Shown: positions 33,517-42,173, numbered from the stretch's first letter. The stretch is 64,000 bases of DNA from Brachybacterium ginsengisoli (GCF_002407065.1 NZ_CP023564.1:1488001-1552000); one strand, 5' to 3'. The notes: generated by a model from the sequence alone, not told the origin. Program-made: numbers and translations.

Positions 33517-34304
33517 GCGCCGTGCGGCCAGTCGTCCCGCACGTCCGCGCCGCCCTCGACGACGTCCTCGCTCGCGCCGGGAAGATCCGTCCACGAATCC
33601 TGGGGGCGGTAGCCGAGCTCGAGCTGGGTGTTGGTGAGCGACCAGCGGCGGTTGGGGTTGTCGGAGATCGCGTAGAACAGCCCGTAGCGCACCTCCGCCT
33701 CGATCGCGCAGCGCACCACCGCGGTGCAGTCCCGTGGGCTCAGCCACATGGCCCGCAGGATGTCCTCCTGGGCCGCGAGCGGGTCCTCGGAGTACCAGCC
33801 GATGCGGAGGTTGATGACGTCCAGGCCGTGCTCGTCGTGGTAGAAGCGGCTGAGCGACTCGCCGAAGATCTTCGAGACCCCGTAGAGCGAGTCGGCGCGC
33901 GGCAGCTGATCGGGGTAGACGGGCCACTGCTCGTGGCGGTCGTACATCCCCATCGCGTGGTTCGAGGAGGCGAGCACCACGCGGCGCACCCCGGCCTCGC
34001 GAGCGGCCTCGAGCACGTTGCGCACGCCCACGATATTCGCCTCGAGCACGAGCTCCCAGCTCGACTCCGGGGAGGCGGCGCCGGCCATGTGCACGACCGT
34101 GTCGATGCCGTCCATCAGGGCGAGCACCTGCTCGTACTCCCCGAGCTCGGCGAGCTTCAGCTCCGCGCCCTCGGGGGCGTCCTCCGCGCTGCGGGCGTGG
34201 AGGACCAGCTCGTAGCCCTCGGCCAGGCTCGCGGCGAGGTGGGAGCCGACCCCGCCGGTGGCCCCGGTGATCAGTACACGTCTGCGTCGTTCCGAGTCGG
34301 TCAT
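33513..34304 (-). CDS. NAD(P)-dependent sugar dehydrogenase/epimerase, uronate-dehydrogenase-like
   Basis: A 263-residue extended SDR. Seen are the cofactor motif LITGATGGVGSHLAASL, the strand AGAASPESSWE, LASSNHAMGMYD and the catalytic SLYGVSKIFGESL (YxxxK). The SSNHAMGMYD and YGVSK stretches closely recall uronate dehydrogenases, which oxidise glucuronate or galacturonate to the lactone with NAD; the identification is by resemblance and is moderate. It lies 80 bases from the small alarmone synthetase gene on the same strand and is coupled to the Pr6Pr gene behind it. Confidence 0.82.
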   Translation of the reverse strand: MTDSERRRRVLITGATGGVGSHLAASLAEGYELVLHARSAEDAPEGAELKLAELGEYEQVLALMDGIDTVVHMAGAASPESSWELVLEANIVGVRNVLEAAREAGVRRVVLASSNHAMGMYDRHEQWPVYPDQLPRADSLYGVSKIFGESLSRFYHDEHGLDVINLRIGWYSEDPLAAQEDILRAMWLSPRDCTAVVRCAIEAEVRYGLFYAISDNPNRRWSLTNTQLELGYRPQDSWTDLPGASEDVVEGGADVRDDWPHGA

Positions 34305-34384
34305 GGCGCCATTATGGTCCGCGAGGCGCCGACGGGGACGTCGGAACAGGCGGAATGCTCGCGACCGGCCCGGATCGGTGTCGG

Positions 34385-35224
34385 TCAGTCCTGCGGGCGC
34401 TCCGGGCTCAGTGCGTCCTCCGCGTGGTCCGGGCCCTCCTGGTCCTCCGGACGCTCCTCCGGACGCTCTGCCGGCGCCTCCGTCGACGGAGGGCTCTGCG
34501 GCATCGGCCGGATCTCGTCCCTCAGCCGTTCCATGCGGGCATCGAGGTCGGAGGCGACCCGGGCCGCGTCGTCGAGCTCGTCCCGCAGCGACAGCGGGAG
34601 GTTCCGCCGGTACTTGTAGGACAGCTTGTGCTCGGTGCTCGCCCAGAAGTCCATCGCGATCGTGCGGATCTGCAGCTCCACGGGCACCATCTCGACGTGC
34701 TCGGAGAGATAGACGGGCACCTGCACGATGAGATGCAGGGACCGGTACCCGTTGGCCTTGGGGTGGGCGATGTAGTCCTTGACCGTGAGCACCTCGAGGT
34801 CCCGCTGCCGGCTGAGCATGTCCGCGATCCAGTACACGTCCGAGACGAAGCTGCAGGTGATCCGGATGCCGGCGATGTCCATGACGCGTTCCCGGATCGC
34901 GGGGATCGTCATCTCGCCGCCGGTGCGCACGGCCTTCTCGATCAGGGACTCGGTGGACTTCAACCGGGTGCGGACGTGCTCGATGGGGCTGTAGTCATGG
35001 AGCATCTCGAACTCGCGCCGCAGGATGTTCACCTTCGTCTGCACCTCGTCGATGCCGAACTGGTAATGCATCTGCAGGGCGGTGAGCTCGTCGTACACCT
35101 GCCTCATCCGCGAGGCGAGCTGCTCGGGATCCGCGTCGGCGCGCAGCAGCTGCTCCTGTCGGGCCGCGACGAGCGCACCCACCTCGGCAGAGGTCTCGGT
35201 GTCGCTCGACGGTGCGTCGTCCAT
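34385..35224 (-). CDS. Small alarmone synthetase (GTP pyrophosphokinase family)
   Basis: A 279-residue RelA/SpoT-type synthetase without the HD hydrolase domain. Core motifs: RLKSTESLIEKAVRTGG, DIAGIRITCSFVSDVYWIADML, DYIAHPKANGYRSLHLIV (YIxxPKxNGYRSLH) and VPVELQIRTIAMDFWASTEHKLSYKY, where Glu of VELQ is catalytic. It transfers pyrophosphate from ATP to GDP/GTP to make (p)ppGpp. The N-terminal 30 residues and the C-terminal 45, which are Pro/Glu-rich with repeated PERP-like steps (AERPEERPEDQEG), look disordered. Usually a stand-alone synthetase, complementing the long Rel enzyme elsewhere. Regulation not visible. Confidence 0.92.
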   Translation of the reverse strand: MDDAPSSDTETSAEVGALVAARQEQLLRADADPEQLASRMRQVYDELTALQMHYQFGIDEVQTKVNILRREFEMLHDYSPIEHVRTRLKSTESLIEKAVRTGGEMTIPAIRERVMDIAGIRITCSFVSDVYWIADMLSRQRDLEVLTVKDYIAHPKANGYRSLHLIVQVPVYLSEHVEMVPVELQIRTIAMDFWASTEHKLSYKYRRNLPLSLRDELDDAARVASDLDARMERLRDEIRPMPQSPPSTEAPAERPEERPEDQEGPDHAEDALSPERPQD

Positions 35225-35378
35225 GCGCGGGGTTCCTTCCGGGCGGTTCGGTACCCCGACGATGCCAGATCCTCCTGGGGAGGTGGTGGATCTCCGGTGG
35301 CGACGACGCGGACGATCCGCGGAGAGGGCGCCGTGACCGATGACCCCTGCTCGGCGGTCAGTGCTCGAGGTACAGCAC

Positions 35379-35449
35379 TCAGTGCTCTGCGCTCAGCTCT
35401 GCGCTCAGCTCTCTGCGGTCAGTCCTCTGCGCCCGGTCCTCTGTGGTCA
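35379..35449. repeat. Degenerate 14-base tandem repeat ending in a stop codon
   Basis: Five units lie end to end: TCAGTGCTCTGCGC, TCAGCTCTGCGC, TCAGCTCTCTGCGG, TCAGTCCTCTGCGC and CCGGTCCTCTGTGG. A sixth TCAG begins at 35447, where its TCA is the complement of the MetF-like gene's stop codon. The array occupies the end of the spacer between the alarmone synthetase and MetF-like genes. Confidence 0.75.
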
Positions 35450-36262
35450 GCGCAGCGCATCCCGAGCGGCCCGCAGATCGTTGAAGGTGTAGAGATGCGG
35501 TCCCAGCAGGGCCGGCCCCGGCGTCGTCCTCGTTTCGACGCGCAGCTCCTCGAGCAGTGGAGCGGGGTCCCAGCGACCGGGTGCGAGCAGACGGCGCACG
35601 CCCGAGCCCTCTGCCGAGAGCATCCTCAGCGACCGGCCCACCCCGATCCGGGGCCCGATCGACAGCAGGCGCGCCGTGCCGACCCCGGCGGCCAGCCCCG
35701 GGCGCAGCGGAAGCCCGATGCCGGCCACGTGCAGACGCTCCCGCCAGGTCAGCAGCGGCTCCGCCTCGAAGCACATCTGGGTCACCAGGTACGAGACGTA
35801 CCGGGCCTTCTCCCGCAGCAGCCGCAGCGACTCCGCCTCGTCCACGAAGGGGTGGCCCTCGGGGTGGGTGCCCGCACCGAGCACCAGGCCGGGGGACGCC
35901 TCGGCGAGCACCTCCAGCAGGTCGAGCGCGCCGTGGAGGCTGCCCGCCGGATGCGGGGCGTCCCCGGCGATGACGAACACCTCCGCGATCCCGGCCTCCG
36001 TCAACCGTGCCAGGTGCTCCCCGACCTCGCCGCCGTCGTGCAGCATGCGGGCGGCGAGATGGGGGATGGCCGTGAACCCGCACCGGGCGAGCGCGCACGC
36101 GGCCTCGAGCGTCGCGTCCAGTCCCTGGGCGGGGGAGGCGGTGACGGTGACCCGGGATCCTGCCGGAAGCATCTGCGCGACCTGATCGACGATGCCCGGC
36201 AGCGGGATCACCTCGAACTGCGGGGCGCCCTCCGCGGCTGCCGGGCCGGTCTGCGAGGTCAT
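35447..36262 (-). CDS. Methylenetetrahydrofolate-reductase-like protein
   Basis: A 271-residue TIM-barrel protein similar to MetF, which reduces 5,10-methylene-THF to 5-methyl-THF. It keeps VTVTASPAQGLDATLEAACALARCGFTAIPHLAARML, FVIAGDAPHPAGSLHGALDLLEVL (flavin and folate region, with AGD for the usual GGD) and VTQMCFEAEPLLTW (TQ loop). The length and the missing segments recall the short, non-canonical actinobacterial reductases. ATG 36262 lies 4 bases after the demethylase-like gene, so both are one operon. Its likely role is to process the THF-bound one-carbon unit made by the neighbour; alternatively it works on 5-methyl-THF in the reverse direction. The long frame beyond 36262 has no support. 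Confidence 0.75.
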   Translation of the reverse strand: MTSQTGPAAAEGAPQFEVIPLPGIVDQVAQMLPAGSRVTVTASPAQGLDATLEAACALARCGFTAIPHLAARMLHDGGEVGEHLARLTEAGIAEVFVIAGDAPHPAGSLHGALDLLEVLAEASPGLVLGAGTHPEGHPFVDEAESLRLLREKARYVSYLVTQMCFEAEPLLTWRERLHVAGIGLPLRPGLAAGVGTARLLSIGPRIGVGRSLRMLSAEGSGVRRLLAPGRWDPAPLLEELRVETRTTPGPALLGPHLYTFNDLRAARDALR

Positions 36263-36266
36263 GAGG

Positions 36267-37493
36267 TCAGTCTCCACCGTCGAGGGCGGTGACGTCGCTC
36301 TTGGGCTGCTCCTTCGTCGGGTCGATGAAGGGCTTGGGGACCACGGTCGCCTCGACGAGGTCCTGCCCTGAGGGGAGTGAGGCACCGGGCCGCTCGCCGA
36401 CGTCGACGGAGAAGACGGTGCCGATCTCGGAGAGGTCGCTGCGCACCAGGGCGAGGCCGATGTTCCGCTCCAGACGCGGGGAGAAGCACGCCGAGGTCAC
36501 CCGGCCCACCTCCTCGCCGTCGTGGAGGACGGGGAAGGCGTCGATCATCGACCCGTCGTTGTAGGTCCCCAGGGGAGCCCCTCCGAGCTCGAGGCCCACC
36601 AGGCGGCGCGTCGGCCCGTCGGCCTTGATGCGGGCCAGGGCCTGCTTCCCGATGAAATCGGCCTCCTGCTCGAGATCCACCATCCAGTCGTAGCCCATCC
36701 CCACCTCGAAGGGGTTGGTGTCCACCGTGATGTCGGCGCCGTGGGCGAGCATGCCGCCCTCGATGCGCCGGATGTGGCAGGGTCCGATGACCCGCAGATC
36801 GTGCGGCTCGCCCGCCGCGAGGACGAGCTCCCACAGCCGCTCCGCGTCCCGGGAGGCGTGGTGGACGTAGATCTCATAGCCGATCTCCCCGGTGTACCCG
36901 GTGCGGGAGACGGTCACGTCGATGCCGTCGATCGTGAAGTCGTGCAGGTAGTAGTAGCGGATGTCCTTCACGGCGTCCCCGAGGAGATCGCGCATGAGGG
37001 CATAGGACTTCGGGCCCTGCACCTGCACCGGCCCCACGTCGATCTCCTCGATGCTCACGTCCATCCCGGCGTGGGTGGCGACGCCTCGGGCCCAGAGCAG
37101 GATGTCGCTGTCGGCGAGGGAGAGCCAGAAGCGGTTCTCCTCGAGGCGCAGCAGGATCGGGTCGTTGAGGATCCCGCCGTGCTGATCGGTGAGGAAGACG
37201 TACTTGCACTGCCCGACCCTGCACTTCGAGAGATCGCGGGTGACGAGCAGGTTGGTGAAGTCGAAGGCATCGGGACCGGAGATCTCGATCTGGCGCTCGA
37301 CGCCGACGTCCCAGAGGGTGACGCCCTCCAGCAGCGCCCAGTATTCGGCGACGGGATCGCCGTAGTGCCGGGGGTGGTAGGTGTGGTTGTACACGCTGTA
37401 CATCGCGACCCCATGACGCCGAGAGGCGTAGAAGAACGGGGACTTGCGGATGCGGGGGTACAGCAGCACGTGGGGATTCGGGTTCACGGTCAT
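36267..37493 (-). CDS. DmdA-like tetrahydrofolate-dependent demethylase (GcvT superfamily)
   Basis: A 408-residue protein of the GcvT/aminomethyltransferase superfamily. It begins with MTVNPNPHVLLYP, then GVAMYSVYNHTYHPRHYGDPVAEYWALLEGVTLWDVGVERQIEI, RDLSKCRVGQCKYVFLTDQHGGILNDPI and FWLSLADSDILLWARG; that order recalls DmdA, the dimethylsulfoniopropionate demethylase, and LigM-type demethylases. A C-terminal barrel with VGRVTSACFSPRLERNIGLALV matches GcvT_C. Such enzymes move a methyl group to THF. Terrestrial relatives have no established substrate, so I do not call DMSP. It is adjacent to the MetF-like gene and divergent from an IclR regulator, indicating an inducible pathway. Confidence 0.8.
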   Translation of the reverse strand: MTVNPNPHVLLYPRIRKSPFFYASRRHGVAMYSVYNHTYHPRHYGDPVAEYWALLEGVTLWDVGVERQIEISGPDAFDFTNLLVTRDLSKCRVGQCKYVFLTDQHGGILNDPILLRLEENRFWLSLADSDILLWARGVATHAGMDVSIEEIDVGPVQVQGPKSYALMRDLLGDAVKDIRYYYLHDFTIDGIDVTVSRTGYTGEIGYEIYVHHASRDAERLWELVLAAGEPHDLRVIGPCHIRRIEGGMLAHGADITVDTNPFEVGMGYDWMVDLEQEADFIGKQALARIKADGPTRRLVGLELGGAPLGTYNDGSMIDAFPVLHDGEEVGRVTSACFSPRLERNIGLALVRSDLSEIGTVFSVDVGERPGASLPSGQDLVEATVVPKPFIDPTKEQPKSDVTALDGGD

Positions 37494-37538
37494 CGTGGCC
37501 TCCAGGAATCGTGTCCGTAGTCCACTGTGGCATTAGGG

Positions 37539-37551
37539 TGCGTTCTACGCA
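37539..37551. promoter_or_regulatory. Inverted repeat in the demethylase/IclR divergent region
   Basis: TGCGTTCTACGCA has 4-bp arms around a 5-base spacer and lies midway between the divergent starts 37493 and 37590. It is a candidate IclR binding site; the arms are short, so this is tentative. Confidence 0.35.
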
Positions 37552-37589
37552 ATGGCATGCGTGATGCGCATGAAGGAGAGGGCTGTGAG

Positions 37590-38366
37590 ATGGCGACAGG
37601 TGGCGTGCAGTCGGTGGAGAGGGCGGCGCAGGTGCTCGAGATCCTGGCGCGCGACGGGCGCTGCGGCGTGGGGCGGATCGCCCAGGAGCTGGGCGTGCAC
37701 CAGTCCACCGCCTCCCGTCTGGTCGCCGCTCTCGTGCAGCACGATCTCGTCGAGCGTCCGGTCGAGGGCGGCCCCGTGCAGCTCGGGATCGGCATCCTCC
37801 GCCTCGCCGCGGCGACCAGGCCCCGCCTCGACCTCGCCGCCCAGGGCGGCCCGGTGTGCGATGCGCTCGCCGAGCGGCTCGGGGAGACGGTGAACCTCGC
37901 GGTGTACCGCTCGGGCGCGGCCGTGAACGTCTACCAGGCCCAGGGCCACCGCACCGTGGCCCTGCACAACTGGGTGGGCGACGCGACCGTCCTGCACGCC
38001 ACCTCGAGCGGCAAGATCCTCCTGGCGCACCTGGCCGAGGAGCGGCGCGAGGCCGTCCTGGCCGGGAGCCTGGAGCGCTTCACCCCGCGCACCCTCACCG
38101 ACCCCGCCGTGCTGCGCATGCAGCTGAGCGAGGCGGGGGAGCAGGGCTGGGCGCTCGCCGAGGAGGAGTTCGAGGAGGGCCTCAACGCCGTGGCCGCCGA
38201 GATCCGTGGCGCCGAGGGCGACGTGGTCGCGGCGCTGTCCGTGGCCGGTCCCGCCTATCGGCTCTCCCGCGTGCGCCTGCCGGAGATCGCGTCCGAGGTG
38301 CAGGCCGCGGCCGCGGAGATCTCCCGGCGCCTCGGACATCGCCCCGAGGTCATCGGAGCGAGGTGA
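37590..38366 (+). CDS. IclR-family transcriptional regulator
   Basis: A 258-residue regulator. The N-terminal winged helix is VQSVERAAQVLEILARDGRCGVGRIAQELGVHQSTASRLVAALVQHDLVER, with recognition helix HQSTASRLVAAL. The effector domain from about residue 90 has VNLAVYRSGAAVNVYQAQGHRTVALHNWVGDATVLHATSSGKILLAHL, the family's small-molecule pocket, and EEFEEGLNAVAAEIRG near the C-terminus. It is divergent from the demethylase operon and lies just ahead of the convergent oxidase gene, so it most likely controls both. ATG 37590 follows AAGGAGAG at 37573-37580; the upstream frame to 37527 has no such signal. Confidence 0.92.
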   Translation: MATGGVQSVERAAQVLEILARDGRCGVGRIAQELGVHQSTASRLVAALVQHDLVERPVEGGPVQLGIGILRLAAATRPRLDLAAQGGPVCDALAERLGETVNLAVYRSGAAVNVYQAQGHRTVALHNWVGDATVLHATSSGKILLAHLAEERREAVLAGSLERFTPRTLTDPAVLRMQLSEAGEQGWALAEEEFEEGLNAVAAEIRGAEGDVVAALSVAGPAYRLSRVRLPEIASEVQAAAAEISRRLGHRPEVIGAR

Positions 38367-38393
38367 GCCCCGGGCGCTCGGCGCGCCGTCGGC

Positions 38394-40916
38394 TCAGCCC
38401 TTCATCCGCGAGTCCTCCGGATCGAAGGCGGGAGTGCGGCCGACGGACAGCACCTCCGCCGCCAGCCGCGCGCCGAGCAGCTCGACCTGCACGGACGTGC
38501 CCTGCGTCGCCTGCTCGATCGGCAGATACGCGAGCATCAGGTAGCGACCCACCGACGGTGCCGGGCCGGCGGAGGTGACATAGGAGCATCGTCCCCGGGC
38601 ATCGACCAGCACCTCGCCGTCCGGAGAGAGGATCGGCTCACCGCCGCTCGGGCAGCGGGCCGCTCCCGCCTCGGCCGGTTCGCCGGTCAGGGCGAGGGTG
38701 CACAGCATCGCGGCCGGCCCGCGCTCGCGGGCGGACAGGTAGGCGTCGCGGCCGATGAAGTCGGCGCGCTTGACCTTCGGCAGTGCCAGGTCCGCCTCGA
38801 CCGGGTCGTGCTCGCCGGTGAGCTCGGCGCCCATCAGCCGGTAGCCCTTCTCCAGTCGCCCCGTCGTCCCGTACACGCCGATCCCGGCCGCGATCGCGCC
38901 CAGCTCCGTGCCGGCCTCCCACAGCCGGTCCCACAGCCTCGGGGCGATCTCTGAGGCGGTGTGCAGCTCCCACCCGGACTCGCCCACATAGCTGATGCGC
39001 AGCATCGAGGTGGGGACTCCGGCGAGCACCGCGTCCTCGGCGGTGCCGAAGGCGAAGGCGTCGGCGGACAGATCGGTCCGGGTGAGCGCCTGGACGAGGT
39101 CCCCGGCGAGGGGACCCCACACGCCGATGGTGGTCAGGGCCGAGGTCGAGTCCGTCAGGTGCACCGACCCGTCGGCCGGGAGATGCCGTCGCAGCCATGC
39201 CAGGTCGCGTCCGCCCTCGGCGCCGCCCGTGATCACGCGGAACTCCTGCTCGCCGCGCCGCACGATCGTGAGATCGCTGCGGAAGGTCCCCGCTGCGGTG
39301 AGCAGGGGCGTGTAGACCACTCGGCCCACGGGCACATCGATGCGCGCCATCGCCAGGTGCTCGAGGAACGCCAGCGCTCCCGGGCCGGTGACCTCGAGGA
39401 ACGCGAAGGCGGCGAGGTCCACGAGCGCGACCCGTTCCCGCATCGCGAGGTGCTCCGCCTCGATGAGCGGCGACCACCAGCGGGCGTCCCATTCGTGGGT
39501 GCGCTCCTCGAGACGATCTCCGAACTCCTCCAGCAGCGGCTGGTTGGATGCGTACCACTGGGGTCGCTCCCACCCGGCGGCCTCGTGGAACACCGCGCCG
39601 AGCGCCGCGGAGCGCGAGTGCAGGGGACTGGTGCGCAGGGGTCGGTCCGAGAGCCACTGCTCGCGCGGGTGGCTGATCCCGTACACCTTGGGGAAGCCCT
39701 CTTCGGCGCGGGCCCGCACGTGCTCGCGGGTGCGCTGCGCCGGGTGGAACCGCGCGATGTCCGAGCCGTGGGCGTCGATCTCGCTGGTGCCGTCCGTGAG
39801 CAGCTCCGCCACCATGCGCCCCACTCCGGCGGCCTCCTTGATCCATACCGCGGCAGCGGTCCACAGCCCGGCCACCTCCGGGGTCTCGCCCACCAGGGCA
39901 CCGCCGTCCGGGGTCAGGGAGAGCAGGCCGTTGAGCGCGGCGCGCCGAGGGGGCTCGGGATCGGTGAGCAGGGAGGGGAAGAGCTCGCGGGCGTGGGCGA
40001 GCTGGGCGGTGAAGTCCTCCTCGGTGAACGGGAAGCTGGTGGGGCTCGCCTGCCCGGGATGGTTCCCCACGGGTGGGATCTCCCCGGGATCGTGGAGCAG
40101 CGGGCGGTGCGCGTAGGAGCCGATCTCGAGGTCCGCGCCGCGCTGTCGCTCGTACATCAGGTTGTCCATGTCGCGCAGCAGCGGGAAGCTCACCCACTCC
40201 TCGGTCGCGGCGAGGGCGGGGATCGGGCCAACGTCGATCATCTGGTGCACGGCAGGGGTGAGGGGGATCGTGGCCCCGGCGAGCGCCGCGACCTGGGGGC
40301 TCCACACGCCGCAGGCGATCAGCACCCGCTCGGTCTCCACGTCTCCGCGATCGGTGAGCACGCGCCGCACCCGGCCCGAGGCGGTCTCGATGCCCGTCAC
40401 CTCGGTCTGCTCGAGAGTGGTCAGCGCTCCGAGGGCCGCCGCGCGCTCGCGGAACAGCTCGCCGGCGCGCAGCGGGTCCACGATGGCGCCGGTCGGGGTG
40501 TAGAAGCCGCCGAGGAACAAGTCGGCCTCGCAGTGGGGCACGAGCTCCTGGATCTCGGCGGGGGAGAGCAGGTGCGCCTCCACGCCCCAGGAGCGTGCCG
40601 AGGTCAGACGCCGCGTGAGCTCCTGCATCCGCTCGGGGCTGCGGGCGCCCTCGATGCCGCCGCAGCGGGTGAGCACCCCGAGCTCCCCGTACTGGCGCAG
40701 CGAGTCGACGGTGAGGTCGGTGATCTCCTTGGAGTGGTCCACCGGGAACACGAAGTTCGAGGCGTGCCCGGTGGAGCCGCCCGGATCCGGCAGAGGACCC
40801 TTGTCGATCTGCACGATGCGGCGCCACCCGTGCTCCGCGAGGTGGGCGACGGCGGCGTTTCCCACCACCCCCGCTCCGATGACGACGATGTCTGCGCGGT
40901 CCGGCAACTGTGCCAT
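38394..40916 (-). CDS. FAD-dependent dimethylglycine oxidase-like protein with GcvT domain
   Basis: An 840-residue two-domain flavoprotein. It has the FAD motif GAGVVG (residues 14-19), then GGSTGHASNFVF, where His51 matches the histidine covalently bound to FAD in dimethylglycine oxidases. The N-terminal half is a DAO-type oxidoreductase that oxidises N-methylated amines to an iminium. The C-terminal half, from about residue 400, is the GcvT-type domain with VALVDLAAFAFLEVTGPGALAFLE, ISYVGESGWELHT and the C-terminal barrel, which moves the carbon to tetrahydrofolate. Size agrees with dimethylglycine or sarcosine dehydrogenases. Dimethylglycine or sarcosine is the natural guess, not proven. 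It is co-located with the MetF-like and DmdA-like genes and the IclR regulator. ATG 40916 has GGAGGA ahead. Confidence 0.88.
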   Translation of the reverse strand: MAQLPDRADIVVIGAGVVGNAAVAHLAEHGWRRIVQIDKGPLPDPGGSTGHASNFVFPVDHSKEITDLTVDSLRQYGELGVLTRCGGIEGARSPERMQELTRRLTSARSWGVEAHLLSPAEIQELVPHCEADLFLGGFYTPTGAIVDPLRAGELFRERAAALGALTTLEQTEVTGIETASGRVRRVLTDRGDVETERVLIACGVWSPQVAALAGATIPLTPAVHQMIDVGPIPALAATEEWVSFPLLRDMDNLMYERQRGADLEIGSYAHRPLLHDPGEIPPVGNHPGQASPTSFPFTEEDFTAQLAHARELFPSLLTDPEPPRRAALNGLLSLTPDGGALVGETPEVAGLWTAAAVWIKEAAGVGRMVAELLTDGTSEIDAHGSDIARFHPAQRTREHVRARAEEGFPKVYGISHPREQWLSDRPLRTSPLHSRSAALGAVFHEAAGWERPQWYASNQPLLEEFGDRLEERTHEWDARWWSPLIEAEHLAMRERVALVDLAAFAFLEVTGPGALAFLEHLAMARIDVPVGRVVYTPLLTAAGTFRSDLTIVRRGEQEFRVITGGAEGGRDLAWLRRHLPADGSVHLTDSTSALTTIGVWGPLAGDLVQALTRTDLSADAFAFGTAEDAVLAGVPTSMLRISYVGESGWELHTASEIAPRLWDRLWEAGTELGAIAAGIGVYGTTGRLEKGYRLMGAELTGEHDPVEADLALPKVKRADFIGRDAYLSARERGPAAMLCTLALTGEPAEAGAARCPSGGEPILSPDGEVLVDARGRCSYVTSAGPAPSVGRYLMLAYLPIEQATQGTSVQVELLGARLAAEVLSVGRTPAFDPEDSRMKG

Positions 40917-41067
40917 GGCGTCCTCCGACCTGCCCGTGGCCCTCCCACGGTAGCCGTGAAGCCGGGCCGTGCCCAGAGGCACGGGGCGCCGATCTGAGGA
41001 GGCCCAGTGGGTAGGCACCTTGCGGACGGCTGCGACCAGCAGGGGCAGGGCACTCTAGGATCGCAGC

Positions 41068-42078
41068 ATGCTGCTCATCGCCCAGGCCTCGCAGGACGAG
41101 ATCCTCGCCGCCTTCGCCGCTCTTCCCGTCCCTGAGGATTCTGTCCAGGGGTGGAGCGTGGGTCCGACCGCGCCGAGCGGGTGGACCGCCGCCCGGGTCG
41201 AGGAGGAGGCGGCGCTCCCGGAGTCCTGGGACCTGGTGGTCCTCGGCGAGGTCGGAGATCCGCGCGTGGTGCGCGTACGCGCCGGGGGAACGGAGCAGAG
41301 GTTCGTCTGGGACGCCCACGACGCGAGCATCCCTGCGGAGGCTCCCGCCGCGATCTCGGCGACCCTCAGGATGCCCGAGGTCGCGGAGCCGTTCCGCCTC
41401 GCTCTCGAGGAGCACCTGCTCGGGGAGACGACGGCGGAGGAGGAGGACCTCGCCCTCTCCCAGGTCGCCGAGGCCGTCCACGGGGAGGCGAGCGGTCTGC
41501 CGGAGCTGGGGGACTTCACCGAGCGGGATGTCCTGCTGGACCGCGGCGACGCAGAGCGGCGCCGCGGCCTCGCCGAGGAGTTCGCCCGCGACGGTGGAAG
41601 GTGGGTGCTCACGGAGATCGGTGGAGACTGGTTCACGGTGCATGACCCTGACGCCCCGGGGCTCGGCCCTGGTGCCCTCGACCTCGACAGTGCGCCGGGC
41701 GCGGACCGTCCGGTGCTCCAGCTGTCCCGCGGCGGCGGCTCGGGCGTCGTCCTCGAGGATCGCGACGACCTCCTGGAGGCGATCCACTGGAACAGCGTCT
41801 GGGTGGAGCAGTTCGACGACACCGCAGAGCGCTCCGCGGCCTGCGACGCGCTGGCTGCGGCCTTCGGCCCGGTGACGGGACAGCAGCGGCTGCGCGAGCT
41901 GTGCCGCGCGCACGATGTCGACGGCGATCCGCTCGCCCAGCTGCTCGAGCTGCTGAACATCCCCCGCGCGGCGCTGCTGGTGCTGGACGGTGATCCGTCG
42001 GCTCCCGAGCCGTTGGCGGTCGAGGCCCCGGGTGGTCTGCTGGGCGGGCTGAAGCGGCTCTTCGGCGGCCGCCGCTGA
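41068..42078 (+). CDS. Hypothetical protein, 336 residues
   Basis: I do not recognise this protein. It is acidic, cytosolic-looking and rich in Asp/Glu/Ala, with no signal peptide or membrane segment. Regions: LLIAQASQDEILAAFAALPV at the start, GEVGDPRVVRVRAGGTEQRF near residue 65, and, in the second half, CDALAAAFGPVTGQQRLRELCRAHDVDGDPLAQLLELLNIP as a helical stretch. It ends GLLGGLKRLFGGRR, a short Gly-rich basic tail like that of the DUF3039 protein (GFRGFFGGRR), which may be a shared terminal tag. Codon use and GC look native. It begins at ATG 41068 without a strong ribosome site. It is divergent from the oxidase gene. Confidence 0.7.
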   Translation: MLLIAQASQDEILAAFAALPVPEDSVQGWSVGPTAPSGWTAARVEEEAALPESWDLVVLGEVGDPRVVRVRAGGTEQRFVWDAHDASIPAEAPAAISATLRMPEVAEPFRLALEEHLLGETTAEEEDLALSQVAEAVHGEASGLPELGDFTERDVLLDRGDAERRRGLAEEFARDGGRWVLTEIGGDWFTVHDPDAPGLGPGALDLDSAPGADRPVLQLSRGGGSGVVLEDRDDLLEAIHWNSVWVEQFDDTAERSAACDALAAAFGPVTGQQRLRELCRAHDVDGDPLAQLLELLNIPRAALLVLDGDPSAPEPLAVEAPGGLLGGLKRLFGGRR

Positions 42079-42131
42079 GGCGGGCCGACGGGTCCCGCGA
42101 TCCGTCGGACGGCGGGCCCGGACACGACGAC

Positions 42132-42163
42132 GAAGGCCCCGGTGAACACTCACCGGGGCCTTC
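42132..42163. terminator. Terminator between hypothetical gene and tRNA-His
   Basis: GAAGGCCCCGGTG and CACCGGGGCCTTC pair perfectly (13 bp) around AACACT, followed by the T-rich CTCTTCT on the plus strand. Confidence 0.85.
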
Positions 42164-42173
42164 CTCTTCTCGG

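Noticed and set aside
35379-35449. Possible small CRISPR-like array
   Set aside because: The units are 12-14 bases, adjoining without spacers and degenerate; no cas gene is near.
36267-37493. Calling the GcvT-like protein DMSP demethylase outright
   Set aside because: The resemblance is to the fold and several stretches; related proteins in soil actinobacteria have no shown DMSP activity and no DMSP genes are near.
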